A stretch of DNA of 64,000 nt, taken from NCBI GenBank assembly GCA_016182605.1, contig JACPGE010000047.1, positions 27,435 through 91,434 on the forward strand. The letters are read 5' to 3'. The stretch is from Candidatus Hydrogenedentota bacterium. GTDB taxonomy: Bacteria; Hydrogenedentota; Hydrogenedentia; Hydrogenedentales; JAEUWI01. A program made the position numbers and the translations under genes. Positions 48,183 to 58,574 of this stretch are shown here, one piece after another. The notes below the pieces were generated by a model that made no database searches, was not told the DNA's origin, and saw only the letters and a list, made by a program, of their open reading frames with translations. Each line of letters opens with the position of its first letter. Position 1 is the stretch's first letter.

Positions 48183-51083
48183 TCAATAACGCCGTCTATC
48201 TGAATCCATCCCAACTAGAACTGCGATGGCCATCCCCAATACCAGCATGTTGCCGAGCCAGCCCCCAACGCTCTTCCTCACATAGGCTTTCGCCGAATTG
48301 CAGCCTTCAGGTCCGGCAGGATTTAAGAATTCGTTCAAATCCGTCCGCGTCAGTCCTTCGGCCAAGTCACCGCCAATCTGCTCGAATCGCTCAGTCGACA
48401 AAGTGGGCAAGAAATCTGATGCCTCTTCAAACGTTATGCGGCCATCATCATTAGAATCCACGATCTCAAACTGACTTAGTAACAGCGCTGCAATTTGCCG
48501 GGAGGTCTGCTCACCCTCACCCTCACCCTCACCCTCACCTTCGCCCTCACCTTCGCCCTCACCTTCGCCCTCACCTGTCAAAGATTCATTCAGGGAAATC
48601 ACGATGGGACGAATATCGCCCGCACGCAACGTCGCCCCGACCGTCACCGAATCGTAGGCCATCGCAGCACCGAACACCTCAAACGACCCGGGTTCCAGTC
48701 CCAGAAAGATCGCGAGGCCCGATCGATCTGCGGGAACCTCGACCCCCCGTACGCGCGCATAAGGTTGCTGCGTCAGCGGTATGACCTCTCCGGACACAGC
48801 GTCCAGCAATTGCACCGCGACCGAGTTGGAGACCAGCGACTTCTCCACAAAGGGCGCAATAATCACCTGGTCAGCGCCCGCCTTGCCCGAAGGCACGTCC
48901 AATTGGGCGCGGATCTCACTCTCGGTGTAAACCCCCCAGTCGTTGTACTGCGCATACGTCAATGCGGGATTCACATTGTCGTACTTGATGAAGTTGTCAT
49001 CCACATCGCGGAAGCGGTTAAAACCCGTCGTGGTGATGTCGTCCGCATCCCCCAGCAACGGTGTCGAACCTTCGCCCTGCTTGACCGTGAATCCCACAAA
49101 GACCGCGTCCCGCCGGATATTGTCGAAGACGTTCTGGGTCACGTTCACCTGTGAATCCACCGCATGCAGCCCGCGCTCCAGATTCGTAAACGTGCATTGC
49201 CGGACCATCGAACCCGAGGAATCCGCCCCCGTGATAAAAACGCCCGTGGGCGTCGCAATCCCGATCGTGCCATCGATGATCACATCCTCCACCAGCGCGG
49301 TCACATTCTCGATACGGATGAGCACCGGCGCACCCGTAATACCGATCGGGATCGTGACCGTGCACGCGGACAGCACGCTGCCCTCGGCCAGCGCCACCGC
49401 GGGCGCATCCTGGGCATCCAACGGCGGCAGCAGCGTCGTCATGGCGGGCGCGTCCGCATCGCCCCCCCGAAGCGTCACATGCGGCATCAACTGCACCCGC
49501 TCCTGGTACGCACCCGCCGCCAGGTGCACCGTCACGGCAAAATCCTCCGTCCCTTCCGGCACCGCGCTCATGGCGAAAGCAATGGTTTTCCACGGGTTCT
49601 CCTGCGTGCCGTTCCCCGCCAGATCGCTCCCCGCGCCCGAAACATAGAATACGGATTGCGGATCCTGATCGTCGCGCGGAGATGTCCCGCGACGGAACTC
49701 CTCGATATTGTCCAGGCCATCCTCATCCGAATCGATCGCGTCGTCCTCACCAGACTCCGGATTCAACTCATATTCCCGCTCATAATCATCCGGCAATCCG
49801 CCCTCGTCGCTGTCCTCGCCAAATTCAAACGCGCCCATGTCCGGACCATCATTCTGTGGCCGCACCGCCCCCACAAGATCAATCGCGGGCGCATTCGCAG
49901 AAGCCGCGTCAATCGCGGACGAAGTCGCACTCAACATATAGGGAAACGGTACCGCCGTCAGCCGGAATACCGGGTCCGCCAGCACGTTTCCATCGCCCGC
50001 TGTGGCCTCCTGCACGATGGACGCGCGGACAGTGGCGCTGCTGCCCTCATAATTGAAAACGCCGGCCGGCACATTCCCCGCAAAGATCGCGTTCTCCACG
50101 TCCACACTGGACATAAACTCGTTCGCGACAGCCCCGCCATTCGACCCCGCCTGATTCGCAGCCACCGTGCAGTTCAACAGCGTTGCCATGGTCTGTGAAC
50201 TGTTGTACATGCCGCCACCATCGACCGCGGCCGTGTTCTCCGCAATCACGCAATTGCTCAGCGACGGCGCGGATCCGCTCAACGCCGCAATCCCGCCGCC
50301 GATAGCGGCAGCGTTGTTCAGGATCAGGCATTGTGCCGCCGGCCAGCCGCTCCGCTGCGTGAACACAGCCCCGCCCACGCCACTCGCGGTGTTCTCCTCC
50401 AGCCTGCACCTCAAGAGGATGAAGTTGGAGTCTACGGCATATACCGCCCCCCCGGATGCACCGGCCGTGGCCCTGTTCGCCGTAAACACACAGTCGGCGA
50501 AAGCCGCGGCCGAATCCTTCATATACACGCCGCCGCCCAATTGACGCGTCTCGTTCCCCGTGATTGTGCAGTGGGCGATAACGGGCGATGTGCCGTTCAA
50601 ATAGATCCCTCCGCCCGTTCCCAGCCCCGGATTCTCCTGCGTGGCCGTCGCAGTGGCACGGCCACCCGTAATCGTAAACCCTTCGAGATGCACGTCGTTT
50701 GCACCCGTCACCACGTGATTGGGCGCGGCGATGCCACTTGCGTCAATGCTGGTCACGTTCACCGCAGCATCACGCTGAGAACGTTCGGTCTCCACCCCCG
50801 CGAAACCGCCGTAAAGATCGACCCCCTCCACCAGCACGATCGTCTGGGGATAGACCGCGCCCGCCACCCAGATTTCATCCCCCGGCGCCGCACTGGCCAA
50901 GGCGTCGCCGATCGTGGCAAACGCGCGCTCCCACGTGGACCCATCCCTCGGGGTTTCCACAGCGTCCGGCTTCACGCGAAGGGTGGCGGCAGAGGCCTGC
51001 ACACAAAAGAGCAACAACGCAACCGCAATGGCCGGCATGTTGCGCGAAGTTTTCACGATTGCTTCCTCCAATTCACCCCTCAT
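48183..51083 (-). CDS. Secreted right-handed beta-helix protein with EF-hand-like motif, GEGEGE linker and C-terminal TM
   Basis: Repeated GGGIYxNGTSPVIAHCTITGN-type coils; (GE)n linker; IVDSNDDGRITFEEASDFL; C-term hydrophobic segment plus DRRRY. Confidence 0.88.
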   Translation of the reverse strand: MRGELEEAIVKTSRNMPAIAVALLLFCVQASAATLRVKPDAVETPRDGSTWERAFATIGDALASAAPGDEIWVAGAVYPQTIVLVEGVDLYGGFAGVETERSQRDAAVNVTSIDASGIAAPNHVVTGANDVHLEGFTITGGRATATATQENPGLGTGGGIYLNGTSPVIAHCTITGNETRQLGGGVYMKDSAAAFADCVFTANRATAGASGGAVYAVDSNFILLRCRLEENTASGVGGAVFTQRSGWPAAQCLILNNAAAIGGGIAALSGSAPSLSNCVIAENTAAVDGGGMYNSSQTMATLLNCTVAANQAGSNGGAVANEFMSSVDVENAIFAGNVPAGVFNYEGSSATVRASIVQEATAGDGNVLADPVFRLTAVPFPYMLSATSSAIDAASANAPAIDLVGAVRPQNDGPDMGAFEFGEDSDEGGLPDDYEREYELNPESGEDDAIDSDEDGLDNIEEFRRGTSPRDDQDPQSVFYVSGAGSDLAGNGTQENPWKTIAFAMSAVPEGTEDFAVTVHLAAGAYQERVQLMPHVTLRGGDADAPAMTTLLPPLDAQDAPAVALAEGSVLSACTVTIPIGITGAPVLIRIENVTALVEDVIIDGTIGIATPTGVFITGADSSGSMVRQCTFTNLERGLHAVDSQVNVTQNVFDNIRRDAVFVGFTVKQGEGSTPLLGDADDITTTGFNRFRDVDDNFIKYDNVNPALTYAQYNDWGVYTESEIRAQLDVPSGKAGADQVIIAPFVEKSLVSNSVAVQLLDAVSGEVIPLTQQPYARVRGVEVPADRSGLAIFLGLEPGSFEVFGAAMAYDSVTVGATLRAGDIRPIVISLNESLTGEGEGEGEGEGEGEGEGEGEGEQTSRQIAALLLSQFEIVDSNDDGRITFEEASDFLPTLSTERFEQIGGDLAEGLTRTDLNEFLNPAGPEGCNSAKAYVRKSVGGWLGNMLVLGMAIAVLVGMDSDRRRY

Positions 51084-51101
51084 AACCCAGGGCCCGCAAG
51101 A

Positions 51102-52601
51102 TTAGAAGTAGACCACCGTCGACAACAGAAATCGGTGCTGGTAGAAATCTTCCCTGAATCCCGAAACGCCCCGAAGGAAGTCCCGATTCACATCCGGCCC
51201 GTAACGAAGCTGATACGCCAGATCGATATTCACCCGTTGGCTCAACAGCAGCCCCACACCCAATCCCGCCCCATAGAACTGATCCGGTTCGCCGCTCCCC
51301 CGATTGTAGGACGAGTTCAGGAAGCTGCGGATGCCCGCGAGCCCGGGGTCGGGCAACGCCACGCGAAAGCCATTGTCCCGGCCCGAGGCGGGCTCTTCAT
51401 CATAAAAGACACCACCGCGCAACGTCCAGAGCCTGTTGAGCGTCTCCCGGGGTTCGCGCGGCACGAATACATACTCCGCGCCCAGCCGCACCGTATACGT
51501 GGGATCCATGCGCGTCCTGGAACGCGGGTCGCCAAGATCGCTCGCATCCACCAGCGATGTCCGGTTGCCGCGGCTGTCCTTCAGGTAAAAATCGTTCCAA
51601 TCCGTCCGAGTCACATCCAGCGATACCGTGAGGCGATCGTTGTGCCGGTAAGCCACCCCCAGCGCGAGCGAATCGGGAAAATGCACTTCGCGCCGTTCCT
51701 CTTCCAGAAGCCCCTCGACATTCAGCGTACCGTTGTTGAAGCGGCTGACGAATCCGCGGCGCCGGTACTTCACATCGCCCGTAAACGCCGTGTCATAGCG
51801 CAGGCCCGCCTTCCAATGCTCGTTGATCTCCCACAGCAGGCCCAGCGTCAGGTTCTCGCCCTTGAAGTTTTCGAAGGACTCGTATTGATTGCGCAGGGCA
51901 AAGGCCTGTGCCGTCAACAGACTCGCACCCACCGTGTCCCGCGTGCGCTGCGTCCAGTCGTTGTCCGACAAAAACGAACTGCGCCACAGATTCACCGTCA
52001 CCCCCAGGGAAAGACGCTGCGTCAACTCGATCGCGATTGCGGGACTAATCGCGCTCAAGCTCCCCTGCTGAACAAAGTTGAGTTGCTCCTGCTGATTGAA
52101 GAAGGCCAGGCGGCCAGACAGGGTCACCGGCTGCGACTGGTGGTATCGCAACTGAAAGTCCCGCGTAAAATCATACTTCTGCTGGTACGCGATCCCCACC
52201 GTAACGTTCCGGCCCAGCACCAGAAACGGCAACGGATGCACATACGAAAGGTAGTTGAGGGCCAGCGCATCAGAGCTGTGCCGGTCCTCGGCTTCCGGAA
52301 AGCGCGCATCCGCCTCGAAATAGTCCACCACACGGTTATACGACTGGACAAAGGAAAACTCGGGCCGCTCCAGTTGAACCAGCCCGGCAGGATTCCAGGA
52401 GGCCGCCGTGGCATCGTCCGCGATCGCCACAAACGCATTCGCCATGCCCGCAGCACGTGCGCCCGACCCCACCGGCGACGGCGAGACAGAGGGCTCCAGG
52501 TCCTGCGCAAGAAGCCGCGGCCCGGCACACAGCATCGCAATGGCCAGCAATACGGCCCGGATGGGAAGTTTACTTGAGCACGACATAATGCCCCCGCTCA
52601 A
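51102..52601 (-). CDS. Outer membrane protein, OmpP1/FadL-like
   Basis: VGSGARAAGMANAFVAIADDATAASWNPAGLVQLERPEFSFVQSYN; beta-barrel pattern; C-terminal FLLSTVVYF. Confidence 0.8.
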   Translation of the reverse strand: MSGGIMSCSSKLPIRAVLLAIAMLCAGPRLLAQDLEPSVSPSPVGSGARAAGMANAFVAIADDATAASWNPAGLVQLERPEFSFVQSYNRVVDYFEADARFPEAEDRHSSDALALNYLSYVHPLPFLVLGRNVTVGIAYQQKYDFTRDFQLRYHQSQPVTLSGRLAFFNQQEQLNFVQQGSLSAISPAIAIELTQRLSLGVTVNLWRSSFLSDNDWTQRTRDTVGASLLTAQAFALRNQYESFENFKGENLTLGLLWEINEHWKAGLRYDTAFTGDVKYRRRGFVSRFNNGTLNVEGLLEEERREVHFPDSLALGVAYRHNDRLTVSLDVTRTDWNDFYLKDSRGNRTSLVDASDLGDPRSRTRMDPTYTVRLGAEYVFVPREPRETLNRLWTLRGGVFYDEEPASGRDNGFRVALPDPGLAGIRSFLNSSYNRGSGEPDQFYGAGLGVGLLLSQRVNIDLAYQLRYGPDVNRDFLRGVSGFREDFYQHRFLLSTVVYF

Positions 52602-54600
52602 TGGGCGCTACGGCTTCTCCGGAAGCACGCACGATCTCCACCACACTCGTCGCCGCCGTAACATCGGCCAGAAACCCCTCGGCGATCACCTCGGGGATCG
52701 TATACTCCTGACCGCCGAGCGACTCCGTCACGATCCGATACACAAGGCACTTCCGGTTGTTTTCCGCACCGCCCGTGGGCGACAGCGTGCAAACCGGCCT
52801 GGATGGATCGGGGCGCAACACCTGGCCCGGAGCACGCACGAATTCCTGCTGGAGCCGCGTAACCAAATCGGCAATGAGACGATCTTGCTCCTCCACCGGA
52901 CCAGCCACGTCGACATGGGTGGCAATGCGCCGGATGCGCTCCGAGCTGTCGCCATCGACGACAATCTCGAGCACACCATTCTCCAGGCTCGTGCGCACCC
53001 AGAAGAAGGCTTCCGCGGGAATAATCTTCTGGGTCAGCAACTGCCGCTCCTTATCGCCCACCAGGCTGGCCAGTTCCTGCTCATTCAACAGCGTGTCTAT
53101 CGTGTCCCGGGCCACCACCTCAAAGCGGCTGCCAAAATCCGCGTTGCTGTTAATCAGGTCTACAACCCCCCGCGTGCTTGCCACGCCCGTCTGATCGAGA
53201 TTCGATACCAGCGCGACGGAAAGTTTGCGACCGGGCAGTTCCAGCGCGTTCGCCTCCCGCGTCACCGTCCGCGTGGCACGCGCCGTGTTTCCCGCTTCGT
53301 CGCTTGCCGCGGCCTCGATCGTATTCGCCCCCGCATTCAATGCGATGCGCCGGGTAAACACCTGCGTTGTGCGATTCGGATTCACCGGAACAGGCTCACC
53401 CAGCACCGATACTTCCCGGATCGAAGCTGTGGCCTCCACCTTGAGAGCAACGACGATCTCGTCCTGATAGAATTTGCCGCCCTCCTCAAGGTTGGTGAGC
53501 GCTATGCCGATCGGTTCCGCAGCCACAGGCGTCGCGCCTGGGCCGCTCAACAGCGCAGGCAGCCACATGGACACGCCCTCTCCCGCCGCGGCAATCCGCA
53601 CGGACTCGTGTTGCAGCCATCCCGTGACTACGGAATCAGAAAGCGCACCCCGGGTTATATTTCCCAGCCGATCTTCGCATTCGAAGATCAACGGCGCATT
53701 GCCTGGCGCGGAAGCGGGCTCAAACTCGAACCGCACCTGGGTATCCCCACCCCGCACGAGCCGGGCCTCTGTGCCATTCACACGAAAGACCTGAACCCCG
53801 GAAGGATCGTACGCCACCCCCGCGATCAAACCCGTTGCCCGCTCAACAGGGTCAAAACTCACCGCCGGACCGTCTACATCGTTTGCAAGCACCACTTCCG
53901 ATCGTGTCTCCTTGCCAAGCAGGTCGCGCACCGTTAGCTCCACCACGTTCTTCCCGGGCGCCAGCGCAATCTCCTGACGGAACGCCACCTCAGGCGCCGC
54001 GCGCAATACGCTCACCGGCACCCCGTTAATCGCTATCGCCGCCACGAAGGTGTCGTCAAAAGCCTGCCCCTCCACGGTGAATCGGGTCTCGCTCACGGCA
54101 TCTGCCGCCGTCTTGATCGTGATCCACGGCGCCTTCTGATCCGCGTTCGTCTCCTGAAGCCACGCCGTGCGCGCCATTCCCGCATAATATTCCGCACGCG
54201 CGGAAAACTGCTGGTTCAGGCTCTTCTCCAGCGCATCTTTGCCCTCTTCGACGCGCCCCTGGAGAAAAAGCGTAATCCCGAGTTCCCGGTTCGGAAAATA
54301 TTCCGGCAGAAAATGCATGCCGTAGCTGCGCGGCCATAGGCTGTCCTGGCTGCGTGTCAGAAGTGCAGTGCGGAAATCGGCCTCCGCCTCTTCAAAAAAT
54401 CCGCCGCCCTGAAACGACCGGCCGCGCTCGTAATAGTTCCACCAACGCCCCCGGAAGCGCCCTTCCGTCACGCCATAGCGAACTCCATCGCGCTCATAGA
54501 CGGCGCCCGTCTCTGGCGCGGTCTGACAGCCCGTGAGGCCCGCCACCAACGACGACGCTATCGCCAGTGCAAGCAGTCTGCGGCCCGCCCCGGATCTCAT
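52570..54600 (-). CDS. Lipoprotein with Ig-like/FlgT- or CsgG-like C-terminal region, 676 aa
   Basis: Lipobox LVAGLTGCQ; repeated PVSVLRAAPEVAFRQEIALAPGKNVVELTVRD-type segments; RDTIDTLLNEQELASL segment. Confidence 0.75.
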   Translation of the reverse strand: MRSGAGRRLLALAIASSLVAGLTGCQTAPETGAVYERDGVRYGVTEGRFRGRWWNYYERGRSFQGGGFFEEAEADFRTALLTRSQDSLWPRSYGMHFLPEYFPNRELGITLFLQGRVEEGKDALEKSLNQQFSARAEYYAGMARTAWLQETNADQKAPWITIKTAADAVSETRFTVEGQAFDDTFVAAIAINGVPVSVLRAAPEVAFRQEIALAPGKNVVELTVRDLLGKETRSEVVLANDVDGPAVSFDPVERATGLIAGVAYDPSGVQVFRVNGTEARLVRGGDTQVRFEFEPASAPGNAPLIFECEDRLGNITRGALSDSVVTGWLQHESVRIAAAGEGVSMWLPALLSGPGATPVAAEPIGIALTNLEEGGKFYQDEIVVALKVEATASIREVSVLGEPVPVNPNRTTQVFTRRIALNAGANTIEAAASDEAGNTARATRTVTREANALELPGRKLSVALVSNLDQTGVASTRGVVDLINSNADFGSRFEVVARDTIDTLLNEQELASLVGDKERQLLTQKIIPAEAFFWVRTSLENGVLEIVVDGDSSERIRRIATHVDVAGPVEEQDRLIADLVTRLQQEFVRAPGQVLRPDPSRPVCTLSPTGGAENNRKCLVYRIVTESLGGQEYTIPEVIAEGFLADVTAATSVVEIVRASGEAVAPIERGHYVVLK

Positions 54601-56669
54601 ACCGCGGGCGTCTCCGGCATAATCTGCACAAAAAGCCCCTCGCCCGGACTGGCAGGAAGTTCCTCCAGGGGAATCCCCGTAACATCCACCACCGCCGTTG
54701 CCGCCATCACCGGCCCGGAAACCGCCACCGCAGCCCCTGCCAGGGGTGTCAGATCGGCCCGGGGCCGCACATCGAATCGCATGCCGGATCCCAGCCGTAC
54801 ATTCTGGCCCAGATTGATCTCCGCGTGATCCTCCACCCGGTAGAGCCGCCCCTTAAGGGGATACTTGCCAAGCACCGCCGTGCGAATGGCGTCGCGCGCC
54901 GCATCCAGCAGGGCCTCGGGCGAGGCATAGTCCCCCACAGTCAGTGGCCCCGCGGAGAATCGGCTGCTGTCCTCCACGTCCTGCAGAGATATCACCAGTT
55001 TCTCCGGCGCGTTCAGCCCCAGTTTGGTGAAGGTGCATTTGATCATCAAACGCGCACCAATGAGTTTCCCGAGCTGCAACTGCGTCGTATCGCTGCTGAG
55101 ATTGGCGGAAAGCTCCTGTTCCTGAACCAGCGCGGCAATCTGATCCCGATCCGTGAAGTCCATGAAATCGAGTCCCAGGAGCACTTCGTCCAAGGCGATA
55201 TCCACAACCTCCACGCTAAGACCATTCCCCGGAACGTACTCGCTGTTCCCGCTGATCGCGCAAGGCAGCACAAAAAAAGAAAGTGGCCGGCTCGTCCAGC
55301 CATCATTCTGTACCGGCTCGATCTGGCCCGAATCCAGACGATCCCGGATGCGCCTGGAAACCTCCAGCGTATCCGCGCTCAGGCCGGGCTTTTCCTTCTC
55401 CTCGATCAATTTAAGGTAGGCGGTCACGATCAGATCGTCGCCGCCCGAGGCCGCCTGCGCCGCGTCCAATTTCTCCCGCGCCGCGTCATACTGGCCCGTT
55501 TCCACATCCTCGCGCACATCCGCATACACGGCCCGCGAATCCGCCGCATGCGCGCCCCCCGCGCCCGGCTCCGCACCCTGTAGCGCGCCCAGTATGTACA
55601 GACCGCCCGCAATCGCAGCGACGGACGCCACGGCGACCAGCACCACCGTATAGCGCCTGGGAGCCGGAACTTTCCTGATCGTGTCCACCTGGCCCTTGCG
55701 CTCAATCTCGTGCAGCACGTTGCGCAGGTCGCGCGCAAACTCTTTCGCCGTCGCATAGCGGGCATTCGGTTCATGCGCCGTGGCCCTGTCCACGATTGCC
55801 ACTATGCGTTGCGGCAAATCATTGCGCCGCTGCGGCAAGGGCACACGTTCGTTCTTCCGGATATTGGACATCACCTGCTGGGCAGAACGCCCCTCAAACG
55901 GCCGCGCGCCACAGAGCAACTGATACAGCGTCACCCCCAGCGAAAAAATATCGCTCCGCGCGTCCAGTTCATCCCCCGTCGCCTGCTCCGGCGACATGTA
56001 CGGCGGCGATCCGCTGATCCCGCCGGTAAGGCTCATCTCGCTATCCACGCTTACCCGCGCGAGCCCAAAATCCGCCAGCTTTGCCCGCCCGGTGTGGCCG
56101 TCCACCAGGATGTTCGCCGGCTTGATGTCCCGGTGCAGTATGCCTTGCCCATGGGCAAAGGCAAGCGCCTCCGCACAATCCGCGGCCAATTGCAGGGCCC
56201 GCGCAATGGGCAGGCCTTCGGGATAATCTTCGAGCAGCTTCTCCGTGCTGCCATCCACCAGTTCCAGCACCAGGTAGACCACATCGCCGCGATGGCCCCA
56301 CTGGTAGATCTCGACAATGCCCGCCTCTTTGCTCAATGCCGCGAGTGCGCGGGCCTCGCGCTCGAAAAGCTTCCGGGCCTGGCCCTGAAGCGGGCCGTGC
56401 AAAAACTTCAGGGCCACTTCCCGCCCCAGGTTCAGGTCCATCGCTTTATAGACTGCGCCAAAACCGCCGCTGCCGAGCAGGCTCAAGACCCTGAAATTGT
56501 CCACGGTCTGGCCCACAAGATCTTCCAACGCCCCAAGCGTCGATCCGGAGAGGCGGCTGCTGTCCACCAAGTCTGGATTGAGTGCGGTCACATTGGGAGG
56601 GGGCGGATTGGAGCCCGTCGGGGCCTGATGCTCTGGAATGGACGGCCTGTCGGCGCTTGGATCCATCAT
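54597..56669 (-). CDS. Serine/threonine protein kinase, single TM, C-terminal CsgG-like periplasmic region
   Basis: LGSGGFGAVYKAMDLNLGREVALKFLH, HRDIKPANILVDG, ADFGLARVS, SPPYMSPEQATG; TM VVLVAVASVAAIAGGLYILGAL; DFTDRDQIAALVQEQELSANLSSDTTQLQLGKLIGARLMIKC. Confidence 0.93.
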   Translation of the reverse strand: MMDPSADRPSIPEHQAPTGSNPPPPNVTALNPDLVDSSRLSGSTLGALEDLVGQTVDNFRVLSLLGSGGFGAVYKAMDLNLGREVALKFLHGPLQGQARKLFEREARALAALSKEAGIVEIYQWGHRGDVVYLVLELVDGSTEKLLEDYPEGLPIARALQLAADCAEALAFAHGQGILHRDIKPANILVDGHTGRAKLADFGLARVSVDSEMSLTGGISGSPPYMSPEQATGDELDARSDIFSLGVTLYQLLCGARPFEGRSAQQVMSNIRKNERVPLPQRRNDLPQRIVAIVDRATAHEPNARYATAKEFARDLRNVLHEIERKGQVDTIRKVPAPRRYTVVLVAVASVAAIAGGLYILGALQGAEPGAGGAHAADSRAVYADVREDVETGQYDAAREKLDAAQAASGGDDLIVTAYLKLIEEKEKPGLSADTLEVSRRIRDRLDSGQIEPVQNDGWTSRPLSFFVLPCAISGNSEYVPGNGLSVEVVDIALDEVLLGLDFMDFTDRDQIAALVQEQELSANLSSDTTQLQLGKLIGARLMIKCTFTKLGLNAPEKLVISLQDVEDSSRFSAGPLTVGDYASPEALLDAARDAIRTAVLGKYPLKGRLYRVEDHAEINLGQNVRLGSGMRFDVRPRADLTPLAGAAVAVSGPVMAATAVVDVTGIPLEELPASPGEGLFVQIMPETPAV

Positions 56670-57221
56670 GACGGAGATCGCTCCATTACGGAGACGGGAA
56701 GCAAGTCATGCAGGCTGCCCCCCGGCAGAACCGTTAACCTGTAAACCACGCTGTTCTTCCTGAGACAGTATACCATACTGGATGCAAATGCAAGCGCGCG
56801 TTCCGGGCAAGCCCTGTTGCTGGCAGGGCAACTCGTGCGGCGGCGCATACGCGCGCACAACCGGTTTCAGACTGCCCAACGGGCGTTTTCCAGCGCAGCC
56901 GCAATGCCACCGTGTTTACGGTGCGCATCGAGTCCGGCAAGATCCGAGCGTTCCGAATGCATCGCCGGCCAGCGCACCGAATAGTGAATTATGATTCCCC
57001 GCGCGTGCGCACACCACTTTCGTCAATTCGTTTGCGTTTGACTTTCGTTTCGTTCGAACGGTAGCCTTTTTGACGAGTAGGAGCGACGACAACGCGCAAC
57101 TGCCGTGAGCAATCAACGCAGCTTGCCGCAGCCTGACAGGGACGAATCATCGCCATCGGAGGCAGAATCCGGGGTGACTTGACCGGAGGGCGCATTACAG
57201 GCATGGGAGGATGAGACCGGC

Positions 57222-58469
57222 ATGATCGAGAGGATCACGATCCTTGGTGGAAGCAGTGTTTACATTCCGGAGTTCATTCTTTCGGTCATAGCCCGCAACT
57301 TGAACGTCAAGGAGATTATGCTGCACGGCCAGCCCGGCCGCAAGCTGGATCTGGTGACGAACTTTTCCCAGCGGCTCCTCAAGAAAAGCGGCTTTCCCGC
57401 ACAGGTCAACTCCTCGACCAATGTCCAAGAGGCCGTGGAACGGGCGGATTATGTGCTCAACCACATTCGTGTGGGGGGCATGCAGGCCCGCATGCGCGAC
57501 GAGATGCTCCCGCCGAAATTCGACATGATCGGCGACGAAAACATTGGCGCCGGGGGCATTACGAATGCCCTGCGCACGCTCCCCGTGGTCTTCGAATACG
57601 CGCGGGAGATCGAAGAGGCGAATCCCGACTGTCTCTTCATCAACCTCACCAATCCCATGGGCATTGTCGTGGAAGGGCTCATCAAGTATTCCACGCTGAA
57701 TGTTGCCGGGGTCTGCGATGTGGCCGGCGCCTATGCAAAAAAAGTGGCGGGCGTTTTGCAGCAGGACCTGGATGCCTTGAAGGTGGACTATGTGGGCATC
57801 AACCACTTGGGATGGATTCAAGACGTCAAAATTGAGAACCGCTCGTACATGAGCCAACTGCTCGATCTTCTCGAGACCCAGGAAGAAGACGGATTCGACC
57901 GGAATCTGATCGATCTGTTTCGCATGATCCCGACGCGGGGCACCGGCGCCTACTTCAACCGGGGCGAAGTATTGAAGAAGCAAAAATCCTGCGCGCGCTT
58001 CCGCTCCGAGATCCTGCACGAGGCCGAGCAGCGCATCCTCAAGCTCTATGAAGACGAACACTTGACGGAGATCCCCGATCTGACGCGCCAGCGCAATGCC
58101 GTGTGGTATGAAGAAACCATCCTCCCGCTTATCGAGGCCTTCGAGCAGACGAAGGAACAGCCGATTATTCTGTGCGTGAAAAACGAGGACGCCATCCGGG
58201 ACCTGCCCCCGGAGAGTGCGGTGGAAGTCTCCACCTTGGTGAGCAAGAAGGGCATCAAGGCCCGGAAGGTGGGCAGCCTCCCAAAATTCTTGCGGGGCCT
58301 GTTCCTTGCCTCGGCGGAGAGCGATCGCCTCACGGTGGAGGCCGCGCGGCACCGCTCCTACGAGTATGCCCTGCAGGCCCTGACGATCAACCCCTTTGTT
58401 CCCTCGTACGATACCGCGAAAAAATACCTGGACCGCGTTATCCGCGAGGAAAAACTCGATCTCCATTAG
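57222..58469 (+). CDS. Glycoside hydrolase family 4 (6-phospho-alpha/beta-glucosidase-like)
   Basis: ITILGGSSVYIPEFI NAD motif, DYVLNHIRVGGMQARMRDE, FINLTNPMGIV, GVCDVAG, GINHLGW. Confidence 0.93.
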   Translation: MIERITILGGSSVYIPEFILSVIARNLNVKEIMLHGQPGRKLDLVTNFSQRLLKKSGFPAQVNSSTNVQEAVERADYVLNHIRVGGMQARMRDEMLPPKFDMIGDENIGAGGITNALRTLPVVFEYAREIEEANPDCLFINLTNPMGIVVEGLIKYSTLNVAGVCDVAGAYAKKVAGVLQQDLDALKVDYVGINHLGWIQDVKIENRSYMSQLLDLLETQEEDGFDRNLIDLFRMIPTRGTGAYFNRGEVLKKQKSCARFRSEILHEAEQRILKLYEDEHLTEIPDLTRQRNAVWYEETILPLIEAFEQTKEQPIILCVKNEDAIRDLPPESAVEVSTLVSKKGIKARKVGSLPKFLRGLFLASAESDRLTVEAARHRSYEYALQALTINPFVPSYDTAKKYLDRVIREEKLDLH

Positions 58470-58574
58470 GCGTTACATTCCGCCTCTCAATGTATTACAC
58501 TACCTGTGCGCCGCCGGTCTGCCCCAGGGTCTTCCCTCCCGCCGGCCCGCAAGAGAATGAAGGAGATTCCGGAT

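Noticed and set aside
50331-52577. 748 aa plus-strand ORF
   Set aside because: Spans two unrelated well-supported minus-strand genes; shadow frame.
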